From positions 294,271 to 358,270 of the forward strand of contig CAJJBI010000004.1 in NCBI GenBank assembly GCA_905182465.1: a stretch of 64,000 nt of DNA, given 5' to 3'. The translations under genes were made by a program, and so were the position numbers. Below are positions 10,451 through 20,604 of the stretch, piece by piece. The stretch's first letter is position 1. Every line of letters starts with the position of its first letter. The stretch is from Opitutaceae bacterium BACL24 MAG-120322-bin51 (lineage in GTDB: Bacteria; Verrucomicrobiota; Verrucomicrobiia; Opitutales; Coraliomargaritaceae). The notes beneath the pieces were generated by a model. That model worked only from the letters and a program-made list of their open reading frames with translations. It was not told the DNA's origin and did no database searches.

Positions 10451-12424
10451 TTAATAGCGCCGCGCCGGAGCGACCCTTAAGGTCTCATATCGACTCGGGT
10501 CGACTTCCTGGATAAAGCGGCTCGGGTTAAGACGCATGACCTGGTTGCCTTGGTTGTTGAGCATGGGGTAGCTAAGGTAAAGCTCCTCCATGGCGCGCGT
10601 TACGGCGACGTAGAAAAGGCGGCGCTCTTCTTCGAGGTCTCCCTCATCAATTGTTCGTTTGAGCGGGAAGGTGCCGTCGGCGAGCCCGATCACGAAGACG
10701 ACGGGGAACTCTAAGCCTTTGGCTTGGTGGATAGTCGTCAGACGTAGGCAGTTCTGTTGCTCTTCGGGGCTGCGCTCGTTGCTTTCGGAGGCGAGTAGCA
10801 CTAATTGTGCGAGTATCTCTTCCATCGTTTCGTAGCGGCTGGCGAAGCTAACGAGACTTTGCAGGTCGTCGGCGCGGTCTGTCCAGTTTGGGTAGATCTC
10901 ACGGATGTAGCTGCTATACCAGCCATCGAGCCCGAGTTGGATAATTTCTTCGGGAGACTGCTCGGTTAGCGCGGCGGAGATTTCACGGATCGTCTCGGCG
11001 AGCGATGGCCACTCTTCCTTGGCATCGGCAGGCACTTTCTTGAGCACTTCTTCGGAGACGAGCACGTCGCAGAAATTCTTTTCCAGCTTCTCGGCCCGTT
11101 CGCGGGTAAACTTATGGATGCGCTCCGCAGTCTTGGGGCCAACTTTGGGCAGGAGACAAGTGAAGCGAGCAAAGGCCGAGACGTCGGCAGGGTTAGAGGC
11201 AAAGCGAAGCTGAGCGGCGAAGTCCTTGATGTGGGCTTGTTCGAAAAAGCGCACACCGCTGGTGATCTGGTAGTCGATGTTTAGGCGACTTAGTTCCATC
11301 TGTAAATCCATTGCCTGAAAGTGCGCGCGGTAGAGCACGGCTATGTCGGAGAGGTTACGGCCTTCGTCAATCAGGCCCTCGATCCGCTCGATAATGAACT
11401 TAGCTTGTCCGCGGGTATCCATTACGGGGACGAAGTAGGGGCGCTCGCGTTTGGGTTTTACTGGGCGGAGCTCCTTGGAGAAGCCAAGGCCCGAAGGCTG
11501 CGAGGCAAGTACGGCATTGGCGAAATCGAGGATCTCGGGCGAGCTGCGATAGTTGGTCTCGATCTTGTGAATCTTAGCGCCGGGGTGACGCTCTTCAAAC
11601 TGCATAATGTTGTCGAAGTCTGCGCCGCGCCAAGTGTAGATGCACTGCGCGTCGTCGCCGACTGCCATGACTTGGTGATGCCCAGCGAGTTGATCGATGA
11701 TGTCGGACTGTAACCGGTTAGTGTCTTGAAATTCGTCGACGAGAACGTGCTTAAAACGGTCTTGGTATTGCTGGCGGATCTCTGGTTGCTCGCGGAGTAG
11801 CTTCAGGAAGTATTCTAACAGATCGTCGTAATCGACTACTTGTTGGTCGAGCTTGGCCTGCATGTAAGCTTTGTAGAATTGATCGATCTTCGATGCCATG
11901 CCGTCTAGAAAAGGGTAACGATCTTCAGCTTCTTCGCGCGGCGGGCGGCAGGTGTTGCGAGCGTAGCTAATTAGATCGGCGATGACTTTGGGCTTGGGGT
12001 TGTTCTTGGTTTTGATGAACTTGCCATCGGTTGCTTGGATGACATTTTTTAGAATCGATTCTGCTTCGCCCTGATCGAGGATGGTGTAGTTGCGCTTGAG
12101 CCCAACGAGGTCGCCGTGCACGCGAAGGATCCGTTGCGCAATACTGTGGAAGGTGCCGCCCCAAAGTGCGCGGCGGGGAACCCCAGTGAGGTCTTCGACC
12201 CGCTCTAGCATCTCGCGGGAGGCTTTGTTAGTGAAGGTTAGTAGGAGGATTTCGTAAGCTTGCACGCCCTGGTGTAGGAGGTAAGCCACGCGATACGTGA
12301 GGGTGCGGGTCTTTCCCGAGCCCGCGCCGGCTAGCACGAGTGCTGGGCCCGCGGGTGCGGTCACAGCGGCGTATTGCTCATCGTTGAGTTCGGCTTTAAA
12401 ATCGATTTCTGGGAAAGGAGACAT
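10451..12424 (-). CDS. UvrD/Rep/PcrA-type ATP-dependent DNA helicase
   Basis: A superfamily 1A 3'-5' helicase for repair or replication restart. The 657 residues carry all motifs: [15 protein letters not shown] (motif I, about 31-45), LVDEFQDTN (II), [15 protein letters not shown] (III), [10 protein letters not shown] (IV), [20 protein letters not shown] (V) and [17 protein letters not shown] (VI). It is shorter than PcrA/UvrD (about 720), lacking some C-terminal sequence. The motifs cannot decide between Rep, UvrD and PcrA. The ATG at 12422-12424 is directly preceded by a heptad repeat array and no visible Shine-Dalgarno. Confidence 0.93.
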   Translation of the reverse strand: MSPFPEIDFKAELNDEQYAAVTAPAGPALVLAGAGSGKTRTLTYRVAYLLHQGVQAYEILLLTFTNKASREMLERVEDLTGVPRRALWGGTFHSIAQRILRVHGDLVGLKRNYTILDQGEAESILKNVIQATDGKFIKTKNNPKPKVIADLISYARNTCRPPREEAEDRYPFLDGMASKIDQFYKAYMQAKLDQQVVDYDDLLEYFLKLLREQPEIRQQYQDRFKHVLVDEFQDTNRLQSDIIDQLAGHHQVMAVGDDAQCIYTWRGADFDNIMQFEERHPGAKIHKIETNYRSSPEILDFANAVLASQPSGLGFSKELRPVKPKRERPYFVPVMDTRGQAKFIIERIEGLIDEGRNLSDIAVLYRAHFQAMDLQMELSRLNIDYQITSGVRFFEQAHIKDFAAQLRFASNPADVSAFARFTCLLPKVGPKTAERIHKFTRERAEKLEKNFCDVLVSEEVLKKVPADAKEEWPSLAETIREISAALTEQSPEEIIQLGLDGWYSSYIREIYPNWTDRADDLQSLVSFASRYETMEEILAQLVLLASESNERSPEEQQNCLRLTTIHQAKGLEFPVVFVIGLADGTFPLKRTIDEGDLEEERRLFYVAVTRAMEELYLSYPMLNNQGNQVMRLNPSRFIQEVDPSRYETLRVAPARRY

Positions 12425-12459
12425 ATCTGTAAGAAGTAAGAAGTCAGAAGTGAGGTTGG
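12425..12459 (-). repeat. five 7-base units abutting the helicase start codon
   Basis: Read on the plus strand: ATCTGTA, AGAAGTA, AGAAGTC, AGAAGTG, AGGTTGG. Three central units differ only at the last base. On the gene's strand the units are NACTTCT. The array begins at the base next to the ATG. Further heptad-like sequence (AATTCTT, AATCGTA) continues to about 12490. Confidence 0.8.
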
Positions 12460-12574
12460 GGCAAATTCTTAATCGTAATCTTACTTTTAAATTTAGTCCT
12501 CTGCGCTCAGGATTAAGACTAAAACAAACAAGACAGAGGTTGCGGTTTCAGGCTTCTTGATTTCTCTACTTTGA

Positions 12575-14002
12575 ATGCAAATTATTCCCTCCAGTATGTT
12601 ACCCGAGCGTGATGAGGGCGCGCTGCGTCAATTTCTAGAGGGCTGTCGTGATGCGGCGCGGGCTAAGGATCATTTTCAGATCGCGAGTATCTCGCTGGCA
12701 GTAAAGCATATTGCTCCGCTGGCGGTGCTGCAGTCTATCTACGAGCCGGAAGAGGTGCATTGTTATATCGAACGGGCAGCCGACGACGAAGCAGTCGCCG
12801 CGGCGGAGGCCGTAGTGCAGGCACGATTCGATGGCATTGAGCGCTTTGCTTCAGTCAAAGCATTTTCCGAAGAGATACTAGAAAACACCATTGCGGTGGG
12901 TGATCTAAGCGAAGCTTTTACGGGCCCGCACTTTTTCACCGCATTTAGTTTTGATGATTCCGTCTCGGAAGGAGCCGCCTTTCCTGCTGCCACCGTGTTT
13001 CTGCCGCGCTGGCAAGTGTCGCGCTCGAAAGGCAAATACGGTGCGGTTGCCAATCTCAAGATTGAGGCGGATACGGATATCGATAGCTTGGTCATGCGAG
13101 TTTGGGGTGCTTATCGTAAGTTTGGCGCCTTTGACTACCTGCCTGACGAGGTGAAAGAGCCATCGCCCCAGCCGAAGATTGAGTCACGTCGCGAACTGGC
13201 GTCTGAAGTGTTTCCTAATGCCGTTGAATGTGCGCTCGAAGCGATCAAGGAGGGCAACTATGAAAAGATTGTGCTGGCGCGCGGGATAGAGCTACTTGCG
13301 GACCGTCCATGGCAACCGCTTGATACTTTAAACCGTCTGCGGGAACGTTTTGCGGGCTGCTTCACCTTTTCCTTTTCGGGAGATACGGCCAGCAGCTTTA
13401 TCGGGGCGACGCCCGAGCGCCTGCTTCAGATACGACACGGCCGCTTGTTGACCGAGGCGATCGCTGGTTCTGCGCCACGTGGGCAGACCGCCAGCGAGGA
13501 TGCTAAACATGCCCGTGCTTTGCTCGAAAGTGGCAAAGATCTACGCGAACACATCTGCGTGCGCGATTCCATCCTCCGTCGTCTCGAAAAAGTCGGCGTC
13601 GAGGGGAAGGCCGAGGGCAATCCCCAGCTTTTACTCCTCGCAAATGTTCAACACCTGAGTACCCGGATCGAAGCAGAAGTGGGCGAGGCTGTTCACCTGC
13701 TCGACATTTTACCCGAGATGCACCCAACCCCAGCGGTAGGTGGATCCCCGCGTGAAGCGGCGCTACCTTGCATCGCCGATTTGGAGCAAATCGACCGCGG
13801 CCTATATGCTGGTGTGGTCGGGTGGTTCAATCACCTAAACGAGGGCGAAATGGTAGTCGGCATTCGTTCCGCATTGATCGAGGGTAAGCAGGCTTACCTC
13901 TACGCAGGCGCGGGCATTGTCGAAGGCTCCGATCCCGATAGAGAGATGCGCGAGACTGAGATGAAACTGCGTGCTTTGCTCGACGTATTCTCCAGCTCAT
14001 AA
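12575..14002 (+). CDS. menF: isochorismate synthase (MenF-type chorismate-binding enzyme)
   Basis: It converts chorismate to isochorismate, the first step towards menaquinone (or siderophores). The 475-residue protein has a variable N-terminal half and a conserved chorismate-binding C-terminal half. Conserved parts are [15 protein letters not shown] (about 227-241), [53 protein letters not shown] and [17 protein letters not shown] ([13 protein letters not shown]). The C-terminus has [20 protein letters not shown]. Siderophore-type EntC is the alternative. No other men gene lies beside it, so the pathway assignment is by family only. Confidence 0.85.
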   Translation: MQIIPSSMLPERDEGALRQFLEGCRDAARAKDHFQIASISLAVKHIAPLAVLQSIYEPEEVHCYIERAADDEAVAAAEAVVQARFDGIERFASVKAFSEEILENTIAVGDLSEAFTGPHFFTAFSFDDSVSEGAAFPAATVFLPRWQVSRSKGKYGAVANLKIEADTDIDSLVMRVWGAYRKFGAFDYLPDEVKEPSPQPKIESRRELASEVFPNAVECALEAIKEGNYEKIVLARGIELLADRPWQPLDTLNRLRERFAGCFTFSFSGDTASSFIGATPERLLQIRHGRLLTEAIAGSAPRGQTASEDAKHARALLESGKDLREHICVRDSILRRLEKVGVEGKAEGNPQLLLLANVQHLSTRIEAEVGEAVHLLDILPEMHPTPAVGGSPREAALPCIADLEQIDRGLYAGVVGWFNHLNEGEMVVGIRSALIEGKQAYLYAGAGIVEGSDPDREMRETEMKLRALLDVFSSS

Positions 14003-14045
14003 TATATGAGCGATTTCAAATCTCCGCGCTTGTCGCGCTTCGCCT

Positions 14046-14080
14046 AAGTACTAACTTCGAACTCCTAAATATTAAAAATT
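14046..14080 (+). repeat. five 7-base units abutting the FAD oxidoreductase start
   Basis: AAGTACT, AACTTCG, AACTCCT, AAATATT and AAAAATT follow each other without gaps and end at the ATG. Each unit starts with AA; the second and third carry the AACTYC core also seen upstream of the helicase and tsaD. Confidence 0.7.
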
Positions 14081-15541
14081 ATGGCAAAAGATTGGCTTGA
14101 AGGTATCGAAGATGAATACGACGTCGTAGTCGTGGGCTCCGGCTTAGGCGGACTGACTGGGGCGAACTATCTTGCGAAAAATGGACACAAGGTGTTGCTG
14201 CTGGAGCATCATTACCAATTCGGTGGCCTCGCTACTTGGTTCAAGCGTCCGGGTGGCCACATTTTCGATATTTCCCTGCACGGCTTCCCTTATGGGATGG
14301 TCAAAAGTTGTCGTAAGTATTGGACAAAAGAGATCGCCGATTCAATTCATCAGCTCAAGGACGTTCGCTTCATTAACCCGCAGATGAATGTTTGGACATC
14401 TTTTGATCGCGAAGACTTCACCAATATTTTGGTCAACGACTTTAAGGTAGACCGCGAGAAAGTGGAGGCTTTCTATACGCATCTTCGCCAGATGAACTTC
14501 TACGACGACAACACGCAGACTACGGGTGAAATGTTTGAAGAGTTCTTTCCTGGGCGCAGCGATGTGCACCGCCTTTTGATGGAGCCGATTTCCTACGCCA
14601 ACGGATCGCACGTTGATGACCCAGCCATCACCTACGGCATTGTCTTTTCCAACTTCATGAGTAAGGGCGTGTTCACCTTCCAAGGCGGCACTGATACCCT
14701 AATTAAAAAAATGGTAGCCGAGCTTAAAAATAACGGCTGTGAAGTACGCAAATGTGCACTCGTCGAGGGCGTCGATGTGGAAGATGGCAAAGTTATCGGC
14801 ATCCGCGTGCGCAGCCAAAATACGGGCGAAGAAGAATTCCCCGTTCGTAGCATTAAATGTAAGGCGGTGCTCTCCAACGCAAACGTCCGCAACACGATCG
14901 AATACCTCGTGGGTGAGGGCGAGTTCAGCGAAGACTTTGTTGCCGAGGCCAAGGCTGTGCGTAACAATACCAGCTCTTGCCAAGTCTACATGGGCATCAA
15001 AAAGGGCGAAACGATTCCGAATATCGGCGACCTCGTCTTCACTTCCAAAGCGCCTGAGTATTCCATCGGTGAGCTGACCTCGATCAAAACGAGTAGTCAC
15101 ACCTTTTCGGTTTACTACCCCGAGACGCGCCCGCATCTTTCGCAAGATCGTTACACCGTAGTGGCCTCGCTTAATGCCCAATGGGATGAGTGGAACGACC
15201 TCTCCGAAGAAGAATATCAGGCGGAAAAAGCCCGCATGTGCGAAGAGTGCGTCAGTAGCCTGGAGACGTTTATTCCTGGCGTGCGCGACAAGATTGACCA
15301 CATCGAAGCGGCGACTCCACGCACAGTGAACTACTACACCAAGTCGATGCAGGGCACTTCTTTTGGCACCAAGTTTGAAGGCCTCAAAGTTTCGATGGAG
15401 CTCTCCGACCAGATCGAAGGCCTCTATCACGCTGGTTCCGTCGGGATCATCATGTCCGGTTGGCTCGGCACTATGAACTATGGCGTCATTACTGCCAACA
15501 AGATGGACAAGTGGCTCTACGAAAAAGCGAAGACTGTTTAG
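14081..15541 (+). CDS. FAD-dependent oxidoreductase of the phytoene desaturase/isomerase type
   Basis: A 486-residue flavoprotein of the carotenoid desaturase/retinol saturase-like superfamily. The N-terminal dinucleotide-binding motif is [16 protein letters not shown] with [13 protein letters not shown] (about 18-67). The C-terminal FAD contact is [20 protein letters not shown] (about 446-465). The substrate is unknown: no other carotenoid genes are nearby, and it stands between menF and a MarR regulator. It could act on a quinone, retinoid or polyene. There is no signal peptide. A heptad repeat array precedes the ATG. Confidence 0.75.
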   Translation: MAKDWLEGIEDEYDVVVVGSGLGGLTGANYLAKNGHKVLLLEHHYQFGGLATWFKRPGGHIFDISLHGFPYGMVKSCRKYWTKEIADSIHQLKDVRFINPQMNVWTSFDREDFTNILVNDFKVDREKVEAFYTHLRQMNFYDDNTQTTGEMFEEFFPGRSDVHRLLMEPISYANGSHVDDPAITYGIVFSNFMSKGVFTFQGGTDTLIKKMVAELKNNGCEVRKCALVEGVDVEDGKVIGIRVRSQNTGEEEFPVRSIKCKAVLSNANVRNTIEYLVGEGEFSEDFVAEAKAVRNNTSSCQVYMGIKKGETIPNIGDLVFTSKAPEYSIGELTSIKTSSHTFSVYYPETRPHLSQDRYTVVASLNAQWDEWNDLSEEEYQAEKARMCEECVSSLETFIPGVRDKIDHIEAATPRTVNYYTKSMQGTSFGTKFEGLKVSMELSDQIEGLYHAGSVGIIMSGWLGTMNYGVITANKMDKWLYEKAKTV

Positions 15542-15679
15542 ACTTACCCGAATCTTGTATATCACCAGGCATCCACCACCGCTTCGCGGAGAGCGGATGA
15601 TCGATAGCGACTAGCCTAGAGGAAAAATCCCTCTGAGATAGGGCAATTTGCTGTGAGGGCGGCTAATTGCCAAATATAA

Positions 15680-15691
15680 CTTGACGTCAAG
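15680..15691. promoter_or_regulatory. 12-bp perfect palindrome upstream of the MarR gene, likely operator
   Basis: CTTGACGTCAAG is fully self-complementary and lies 23 bases before the MarR-family start codon. It contains TTGACG, which could serve as a -35 element, so a bound dimer would block transcription. MarR-family dimers commonly bind such palindromes and autoregulate; binding here is inferred. Confidence 0.55.
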
Positions 15692-15714
15692 CTATATGGG
15701 CGCATGGTAAACTC

Positions 15715-16167
15715 ATGCCTAAGATTTACCAGCATTCCGGCTCGCATTTATTCCTTCTTTTTTGGAAAGCTTCGCATGCAGTCATGCGTTACGATCATGA
15801 AAGTATCGCTACCCAGGGATTTGCCTCCCTTTCAGATTATGCCGTGCTGGAAGTGCTGCTCCATAAGGGCGCTTTGCCAGTCAATACAATAGGGGAGAAA
15901 GTGCTCCTTACGAGTGGGTCGATGACGACTGCAGTTCAGCGACTTGAGAAAAAGGGACTAGTTATGCGTGAGCGTAGTGAAGGCGATGCCCGAGTCGTGC
16001 TGGTTCACTTGACTGATAAGGGCCTGAGCATGATCCAGGAGGCCTTTGCTGCGCATGCCGAGAATCTGGATGAGTTGTTTATCGAATTCTCTGAGGATGA
16101 ACGCATTCAATTCGCAGGTCTTGTGCGTAAACTAGGTCAGCGTAGCCAAAAATTGAGCAAGAAATAA
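15715..16167 (+). CDS. MarR-family transcriptional regulator
   Basis: A 150-residue winged-helix repressor. The central wHTH is visible as DYAVLEVLLHKGALPVNTIG, the recognition-helix region LTSGSMTTAVQRLEKKGLVM and the wing RERSEGDARVVLVHLTDKG (about 41-106), flanked by dimerisation helices. It contains no cysteine, so OhrR-type thiol sensing is excluded and a small aromatic or quinone-like ligand is more likely. The chosen ATG gives the usual N-terminal helix. The palindrome just upstream suggests autoregulation. The target gene is not obvious, as both neighbours are separated by about 150 bases. Confidence 0.88.
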   Translation: MPKIYQHSGSHLFLLFWKASHAVMRYDHESIATQGFASLSDYAVLEVLLHKGALPVNTIGEKVLLTSGSMTTAVQRLEKKGLVMRERSEGDARVVLVHLTDKGLSMIQEAFAAHAENLDELFIEFSEDERIQFAGLVRKLGQRSQKLSKK

Positions 16168-16323
16168 AAAGCTTACTATATATCTTTATATAAAGCTAGA
16201 TATCAAGGTAAAATGCCTCGCGCCAGCTAGCCTATCTCGCATTCCTACCTATTCGCCTCGGCTTTGAGGGATACCTTGAGCCCACCGTAATAGGTCGCTA
16301 ATCGAAGACGGCGTGAGTTGTCA

Positions 16324-17163
16324 TTACCTCTCCCACCTTGCCCAAGTGCCGCTGGGGACGTCGAAGGTGCTCTCTTCTCCTGCCAGTAGCATCTCGCCAC
16401 AATCGAGTTGGCCTTCGCCAAGTAGTTGTTGTATCAAGTTTTTTAAAACAATCGGAGTGAAGCCGGGGGTGTGGCTAGTTAGGTAGAGGAAGGAGGGCTG
16501 ATCGCTCATTACTTTTCGCACGAGTTGCAAAGTTTCTAAGAGGGCGTGCTCGATCTTGTAGAGTTCGCCGCCTTTTCCGCGACCGAAAGACGGCGGGTCA
16601 AGGAGGATGGCGTCGTAGCGACGACCGCGTTTAATCTCGCGGGTAAGGAACTTATTGACGTCGTCCACAATCCAGCGGATGGGGCGGTCTTCTAGTCCGT
16701 TGAGTTTGGCGTTCTCACGTGCCCATGTGACCATGCCTTTGGAGGCGTCGACGTGGCAGCAGTGGGCACCGCCTTGCGCGGCGGCAAGAGTAGCGCCACC
16801 AGAATAGGCGAAGAGGTTGAGGAAGTTGAGTGGCTCGCGGCGTTGCGCGGTTTCCTTTTTGAGGGTTTCGCGTATCCATCCCCACATGGCGCGGGTCTCA
16901 GGGAAGACGCCAAGGTGGCCGAAGTCTGTAGTAGAGAGCTTCATCTTGACGCCCTTGACCTCTGCGATCCACGAGTCGGGTAGCTTGTCGCGACCGCGCC
17001 ATTCGAGGCCTTGCTTACGCGTGAAAAAGGCATCGGCTTGCTTCCAGAGAGCAGGCTGGCTCGGGTTCCAGACCGCCTGCGCGCAAGGACGGTCAAGGGT
17101 GACCTTGCCGAAGCGTTCCAACTTGCGCCCGTGGCCGCTGTCGATGAGTTCGTATTCGTTCAT
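16324..17163 (-). CDS. class I SAM-dependent methyltransferase, RlmI/RlmK-like
   Basis: A 279-residue protein related to the rRNA large-subunit methyltransferases RlmI/RlmK. The SAM-binding motif I is [19 protein letters not shown] (about 113-131), followed by [21 protein letters not shown]. The catalytic-type motif [20 protein letters not shown] (about 184-203) has the DPPSF loop typical of base methyltransferases of this group. The N-terminal PUA domain of RlmI is missing, so substrate assignment stays open (rRNA is the best guess). It is 33 bases downstream of tdk on the same strand. Confidence 0.8.
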   Translation of the reverse strand: MNEYELIDSGHGRKLERFGKVTLDRPCAQAVWNPSQPALWKQADAFFTRKQGLEWRGRDKLPDSWIAEVKGVKMKLSTTDFGHLGVFPETRAMWGWIRETLKKETAQRREPLNFLNLFAYSGGATLAAAQGGAHCCHVDASKGMVTWARENAKLNGLEDRPIRWIVDDVNKFLTREIKRGRRYDAILLDPPSFGRGKGGELYKIEHALLETLQLVRKVMSDQPSFLYLTSHTPGFTPIVLKNLIQQLLGEGQLDCGEMLLAGEESTFDVPSGTWARWER

Positions 17164-17196
17164 GGGGTGAATTGAGTACAGGAAGTGGAGAAGCCG

Positions 17197-17772
17197 CTAG
17201 GATATTGCTTCGACAAAGTGCTTTCGGCACATAGCGACATAACTTTCGTTGCCACCGATTTCGACTTGTTCGCCTTCTTTGATCGGGTTTCCTTCGGCGT
17301 CGGTACGGAGATTCATGGTAGCCTTGCGGCCGCAGTGGCAGATGGTCTTTAGCTCGATCAGGTTGTCCGCCCAGCCGAGGAGGGCGGCGCTACCAGGAAA
17401 TAAATTACCCTGGAAGTCGGTGCGTAGCCCGTAGCAAAGGACGGGGATTCCGGTTTTGTCGGTGACTTTGGCCAGTTGCTCGACTTGCAGGCGGTTCAGA
17501 AATTGGGCTTCGTCGATCAAGACGCAGGCGATGGGAGCTTGTTCGTGGGTGCTGTTAACAAGGAGGTATAAATCGTCTTCTTGCTTGAAGGACTTTGCGT
17601 CTTTCGTCAGGCCGATTCGGGAGGCGATTTTACCCCCGCCGTCCCTTTGATTAATGACGGGCGTGAGCAGGAGGGTCTTCATGCCTCGTTCGTGGTAATT
17701 GTGGCTCGATTGGAGGAGCACAGTACTTTTGCCCGCATTCATCGCAGAGTAGTAGAAGTAGAGTTTGGCCAT
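17197..17772 (-). CDS. tdk: thymidine kinase (type II)
   Basis: It phosphorylates thymidine in the salvage pathway. The 191-residue protein from the ATG at 17770-17772 begins [20 protein letters not shown], with the P-loop at about 8-16. It has VLIDEAQFL (Walker B region), the flexible loop around [17 protein letters not shown] and the zinc cysteines in ICHCGRKA and MCRKHF. The frame runs 30 bases further upstream, but the internal ATG gives the exact start of the family. The text is strikingly close to the E. coli enzyme as I remember it, closer than expected for a different phylum. Confidence 0.96.
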   Translation of the reverse strand: MAKLYFYYSAMNAGKSTVLLQSSHNYHERGMKTLLLTPVINQRDGGGKIASRIGLTKDAKSFKQEDDLYLLVNSTHEQAPIACVLIDEAQFLNRLQVEQLAKVTDKTGIPVLCYGLRTDFQGNLFPGSAALLGWADNLIELKTICHCGRKATMNLRTDAEGNPIKEGEQVEIGGNESYVAMCRKHFVEAIS

Positions 17773-17787
17773 GTTAGACAGGGTAGT

Positions 17788-17803
17788 GGTGGCTTCAGCC
17801 ACC
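17788..17803 (-). promoter_or_regulatory. short hairpin in the tdk leader
   Basis: GGTGGCT and AGCCACC (17788-17794, 17797-17803) are complementary with a 2-base gap, so effectively a 6-bp stem with a 4-base loop, 15 bases before the tdk ATG. There is no T-run. It may be a small extragenic palindrome or an mRNA structure between the Ppx gene and tdk. Confidence 0.35.
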
Positions 17804-17838
17804 CTATAAGTTGCAGGTGAAATACCGGAATATGGAGC

Positions 17839-18792
17839 CTAAAGTCGCCACTTTGTTTGTTGCTTTAACAGATTGGCAGCGACTCCGTAGCGGAGATTGT
17901 AGAAGGAGTGGGTTATTCTGGAGCGGTTAGAGACCTCGAGCAAGGCATCAATGATGATCAATGCGGTGGGCATGATGTCGGCACGAGCGGCGGGGAGTTG
18001 GGGGATACTTAGGCGCTCTTTAAGCGGAAGTGGGGCGAGCTTGTTCTTTAATTGGTTGAGACTAGATCGTTCGAGATGCGGTGATGAGTTCTCGATCTCA
18101 CCGCCCGCTTCGGCAACGAGTAATGCGCGGCTTACGGAATAGGCTCCACCCGTCGCGATGAGCGGCAGTTCGGCAGGGCTGAAGTCGAAACCGCTGTTCA
18201 TCAGTTGTTCGGTGACGTAGGTATGGATAGAGGCCTCTATTTTGAGGGAGAGCGCGGCATCAATGTTCTCAATAAAACGCTCGGTCAGTCGTACGGCGCC
18301 GAGTTGCAGGGAGATGGCTTGTTGGATCTGGCCGGCTTCAAAGCGAATGAGCTCGAGACTGCCTCCGCCAATGTCGGTCTGAACAAAACTCGTCATGCCC
18401 GCAATGGCAGGGTCGCAACTGAGTCCTTGCCCGATATAGTTGGCCTCTTCCGTGCCGCTGAGCGTACGAATCTGTATGCCCGTGACTGTTTCAACGGCTT
18501 GCACGAAGTCGTCGCCGTTAATGGCATCGCGAACCGCGCTCGTTGCAACTATCGCAGTGTGATCTGGCTGATAGTTTTGCGCCATGCTGTGCAGTTCGGC
18601 GATCGTTGCAGTGCCCGCGGCGATTGCTTCTTCGTTTAACTTAGGCAATTTACGACTGATCCCTTCGCTGATTCGTGTCTCGATGGTTTCGTCGAAGAGC
18701 GTTTCGAGACTGTTTGGCTTAGCTCCCGCACGGGCGACCAGTAACTTGATCGAGTTACTACCCACATCGATGACTGCAACAGTATCTGGCAT
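17839..18792 (-). CDS. Ppx/GppA-family phosphatase (exopolyphosphatase-like)
   Basis: A 317-residue member of the ASKHA-fold Ppx/GppA family, which hydrolyses polyphosphate ends or pppGpp. The start TVAVIDVGSNSIKLLVAR (about 4-21) is the phosphate-1 motif. IVATSAVRDAINGDDFV and FVQTDIGGGSLELIRFE (about 136-152) are the second motif region. It is at the single-domain length of short Ppx1/Ppx2 types, lacking the C-terminal HD-like half of E. coli PPX. A PPK2 enzyme also occurs in this window at 40337. Confidence 0.88.
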   Translation of the reverse strand: MPDTVAVIDVGSNSIKLLVARAGAKPNSLETLFDETIETRISEGISRKLPKLNEEAIAAGTATIAELHSMAQNYQPDHTAIVATSAVRDAINGDDFVQAVETVTGIQIRTLSGTEEANYIGQGLSCDPAIAGMTSFVQTDIGGGSLELIRFEAGQIQQAISLQLGAVRLTERFIENIDAALSLKIEASIHTYVTEQLMNSGFDFSPAELPLIATGGAYSVSRALLVAEAGGEIENSSPHLERSSLNQLKNKLAPLPLKERLSIPQLPAARADIMPTALIIIDALLEVSNRSRITHSFYNLRYGVAANLLKQQTKWRL

Positions 18793-18975
18793 GCGCTTAT
18801 GGCATGGGGCGTCAATGGATTCGTCAAGAATGGATGGAGATGCGGGACGAAGGCAGCCGACCCTGACAGCTAGCAGGGAGTGGTTATTCTAGCAGCCGAC
18901 TAGACCTGCGTCTTTATTCCTCAAAAAACGCTAGCCGCCAGTGCAGAATACGCTACTTGTTCTTATATCTAGACG

Positions 18976-20595
18976 ATGGCTTACAACGTTGCTCATTTCC
19001 TCGCTCAGCAAGCGGTCGCTCAGCCGACAGCGGCTGCGGTGCGCGCCCCTTTAAGTCATGACAGTGATGGGTCGATCCGTTATGCAGAGCGCAGCTTTGC
19101 TGAATTAGAAACGGAGTCTTCGGCCGCGGCGCATTATTTTTCCATGCACGGGATACGGCGTGGCTCGCGGGTCTTGCTGATGGTGCGGCCGGGACTGGAC
19201 TTGATTCGAGTGGTCTTTGCGCTCTTTAAAATGGGTGCTGTGCCGATCGTGATTGATCCAGGGATGGGCTTAAAAAAGTTTCTTCGCTGTGTGCGGCACT
19301 CCAACCCGATGGCGCTGGTCGGTATTGCGCCAGCCATTTGGATCGCTCGTTTATTCCGCCCAAGCTTTCGTGGGGTCGACATTAAGATCTCTGTAGGGCG
19401 TGGCTTTGAAAAGCAGATTGGGGGTTTTGAAAATCATGGCGCTTTCGAGGTAGTCGATTCTGCGGAAGATGAAATGGCGGCAATTTTATTTACCTCTGGC
19501 TCGACTGGTGCCGCCAAGGGCGTGCTCTATGAGCACGGAATGTTTCTCGCACAAGTGGAGGCAATTCGCCGCCAATATGGAATTGAACAGGGCGAGGTGG
19601 ATCTGCCGATGTTACCAGTATTTGCACTTTTTAATCCGGCACTGGGCATGTGCACGGTGGTGCCAGATATGAATCCAAGCCGTCCGGCCTCCGTCGATCC
19701 AGAGCAAATTGTGCGTGCGATCCAGCAGAATTCGGTGACGAATAGTTTCGGTTCACCAGCGCTTTGGACTAAGATTGCTCGGCATTGCGAGCGCAAGTCG
19801 ATCACATTACCCACAATCCGTCGCATCCTGATGGCGGGCGCACCGGTGCCGCCTGCACTGATGGCGAAGATGCGCGCGATTATTCCGAATGGCGAAATCC
19901 ATACGCCCTACGGAGCGACAGAGGCACTGCCTGTGAGTTCGATTTCTGCGACGGAGGTATTAGAACAAACTGCCGTGCGCACACAAAAAGGGGAGGGAAC
20001 TTGTGTGGGGCGTCCGTTGCCTAAGGTCTTAGTGCGTATTGTAGAACCGAGCGATGGATCAATTACATCGATTGAGGAGGTAGTGGATTTACCGGTGGGT
20101 TCGATTGGAGAGATCATTGTTCAAGGTGCCTCGGTGACTCGCGGTTACGATTATTTACCTGAAGCGGATGCGGACTCGAAGATCTTGGATGACGCGGGGC
20201 ACTGGCATCGTATGGGAGATATGGGTTGGCTGGATCATTCGGGCCGACTGTGGTTTTGCGGTCGTAAAGTAGAGCGAGTGCTGACGGATGCGGGTGCGAT
20301 GTATACGGATTGTTGCGAAGCTATTTTTAATACGCACCCATGGGTCTACCGCTCGGCCTTGATCGATTTGTGCCAGGGACGACCTGCTATCGTAATCGAA
20401 CCAGAAAAGGCTGCTTTTCCTAAGTCAACTGACGAGCGCGCGCGATTCATTGAGTCACTCAGAGAGCTTGGTCGGAAAAATGCACGGACGGTTCTGATCA
20501 AAGACTTCTTTTTTGAGGCAAACTTTCCTGTAGATGTGCGGCATAATGCTAAGATCCACCGTTTGTCGCTTGCGCGTAAATTTGCGCTGAAATAA
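18976..20595 (+). CDS. oleC: AMP-dependent synthetase of the OleC type (beta-lactone synthetase-like)
   Basis: A 539-residue ANL-superfamily adenylate-forming enzyme. The adenylation motif is LFTSGSTGAAKG (about 171-182), with AGAPVPP, HTPYGATEALPVSS and a late MGDMGWLDHSGRLWFCGRK hinge region. The N-terminal text VLLMVRPGLDLIRVVFALFK and VIDPGMGLKKFLRCV resembles OleC as I remember it. OleC converts a 2-alkyl-3-hydroxyalkanoate to a beta-lactone in long-chain olefin synthesis. An OleD-like reductase follows 9 bases later. OleA (thiolase) and OleB are not in the window. An ordinary long-chain acyl-CoA ligase is the alternative. Confidence 0.75.
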   Translation: MAYNVAHFLAQQAVAQPTAAAVRAPLSHDSDGSIRYAERSFAELETESSAAAHYFSMHGIRRGSRVLLMVRPGLDLIRVVFALFKMGAVPIVIDPGMGLKKFLRCVRHSNPMALVGIAPAIWIARLFRPSFRGVDIKISVGRGFEKQIGGFENHGAFEVVDSAEDEMAAILFTSGSTGAAKGVLYEHGMFLAQVEAIRRQYGIEQGEVDLPMLPVFALFNPALGMCTVVPDMNPSRPASVDPEQIVRAIQQNSVTNSFGSPALWTKIARHCERKSITLPTIRRILMAGAPVPPALMAKMRAIIPNGEIHTPYGATEALPVSSISATEVLEQTAVRTQKGEGTCVGRPLPKVLVRIVEPSDGSITSIEEVVDLPVGSIGEIIVQGASVTRGYDYLPEADADSKILDDAGHWHRMGDMGWLDHSGRLWFCGRKVERVLTDAGAMYTDCCEAIFNTHPWVYRSALIDLCQGRPAIVIEPEKAAFPKSTDERARFIESLRELGRKNARTVLIKDFFFEANFPVDVRHNAKIHRLSLARKFALK

Positions 20596-20604
20596 TTTAA
20601 CCCA

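Noticed and set aside
12425..12490. CRISPR-like array
   Set aside because: Units are 7 bases, contiguous and without spacers; no cas genes are in the window.
14699..15565. 288-codon minus-strand open frame opposite the FAD oxidoreductase
   Set aside because: It lies wholly within a well-recognised gene and shows no family motifs; a shadow of codon bias.
16175..16206. AT-rich palindrome CTTTATATAAAG downstream of the MarR gene as an operator or terminator
   Set aside because: The sequence is so AT-rich that such symmetry is expected by chance, and no T-run or GC stem is present.
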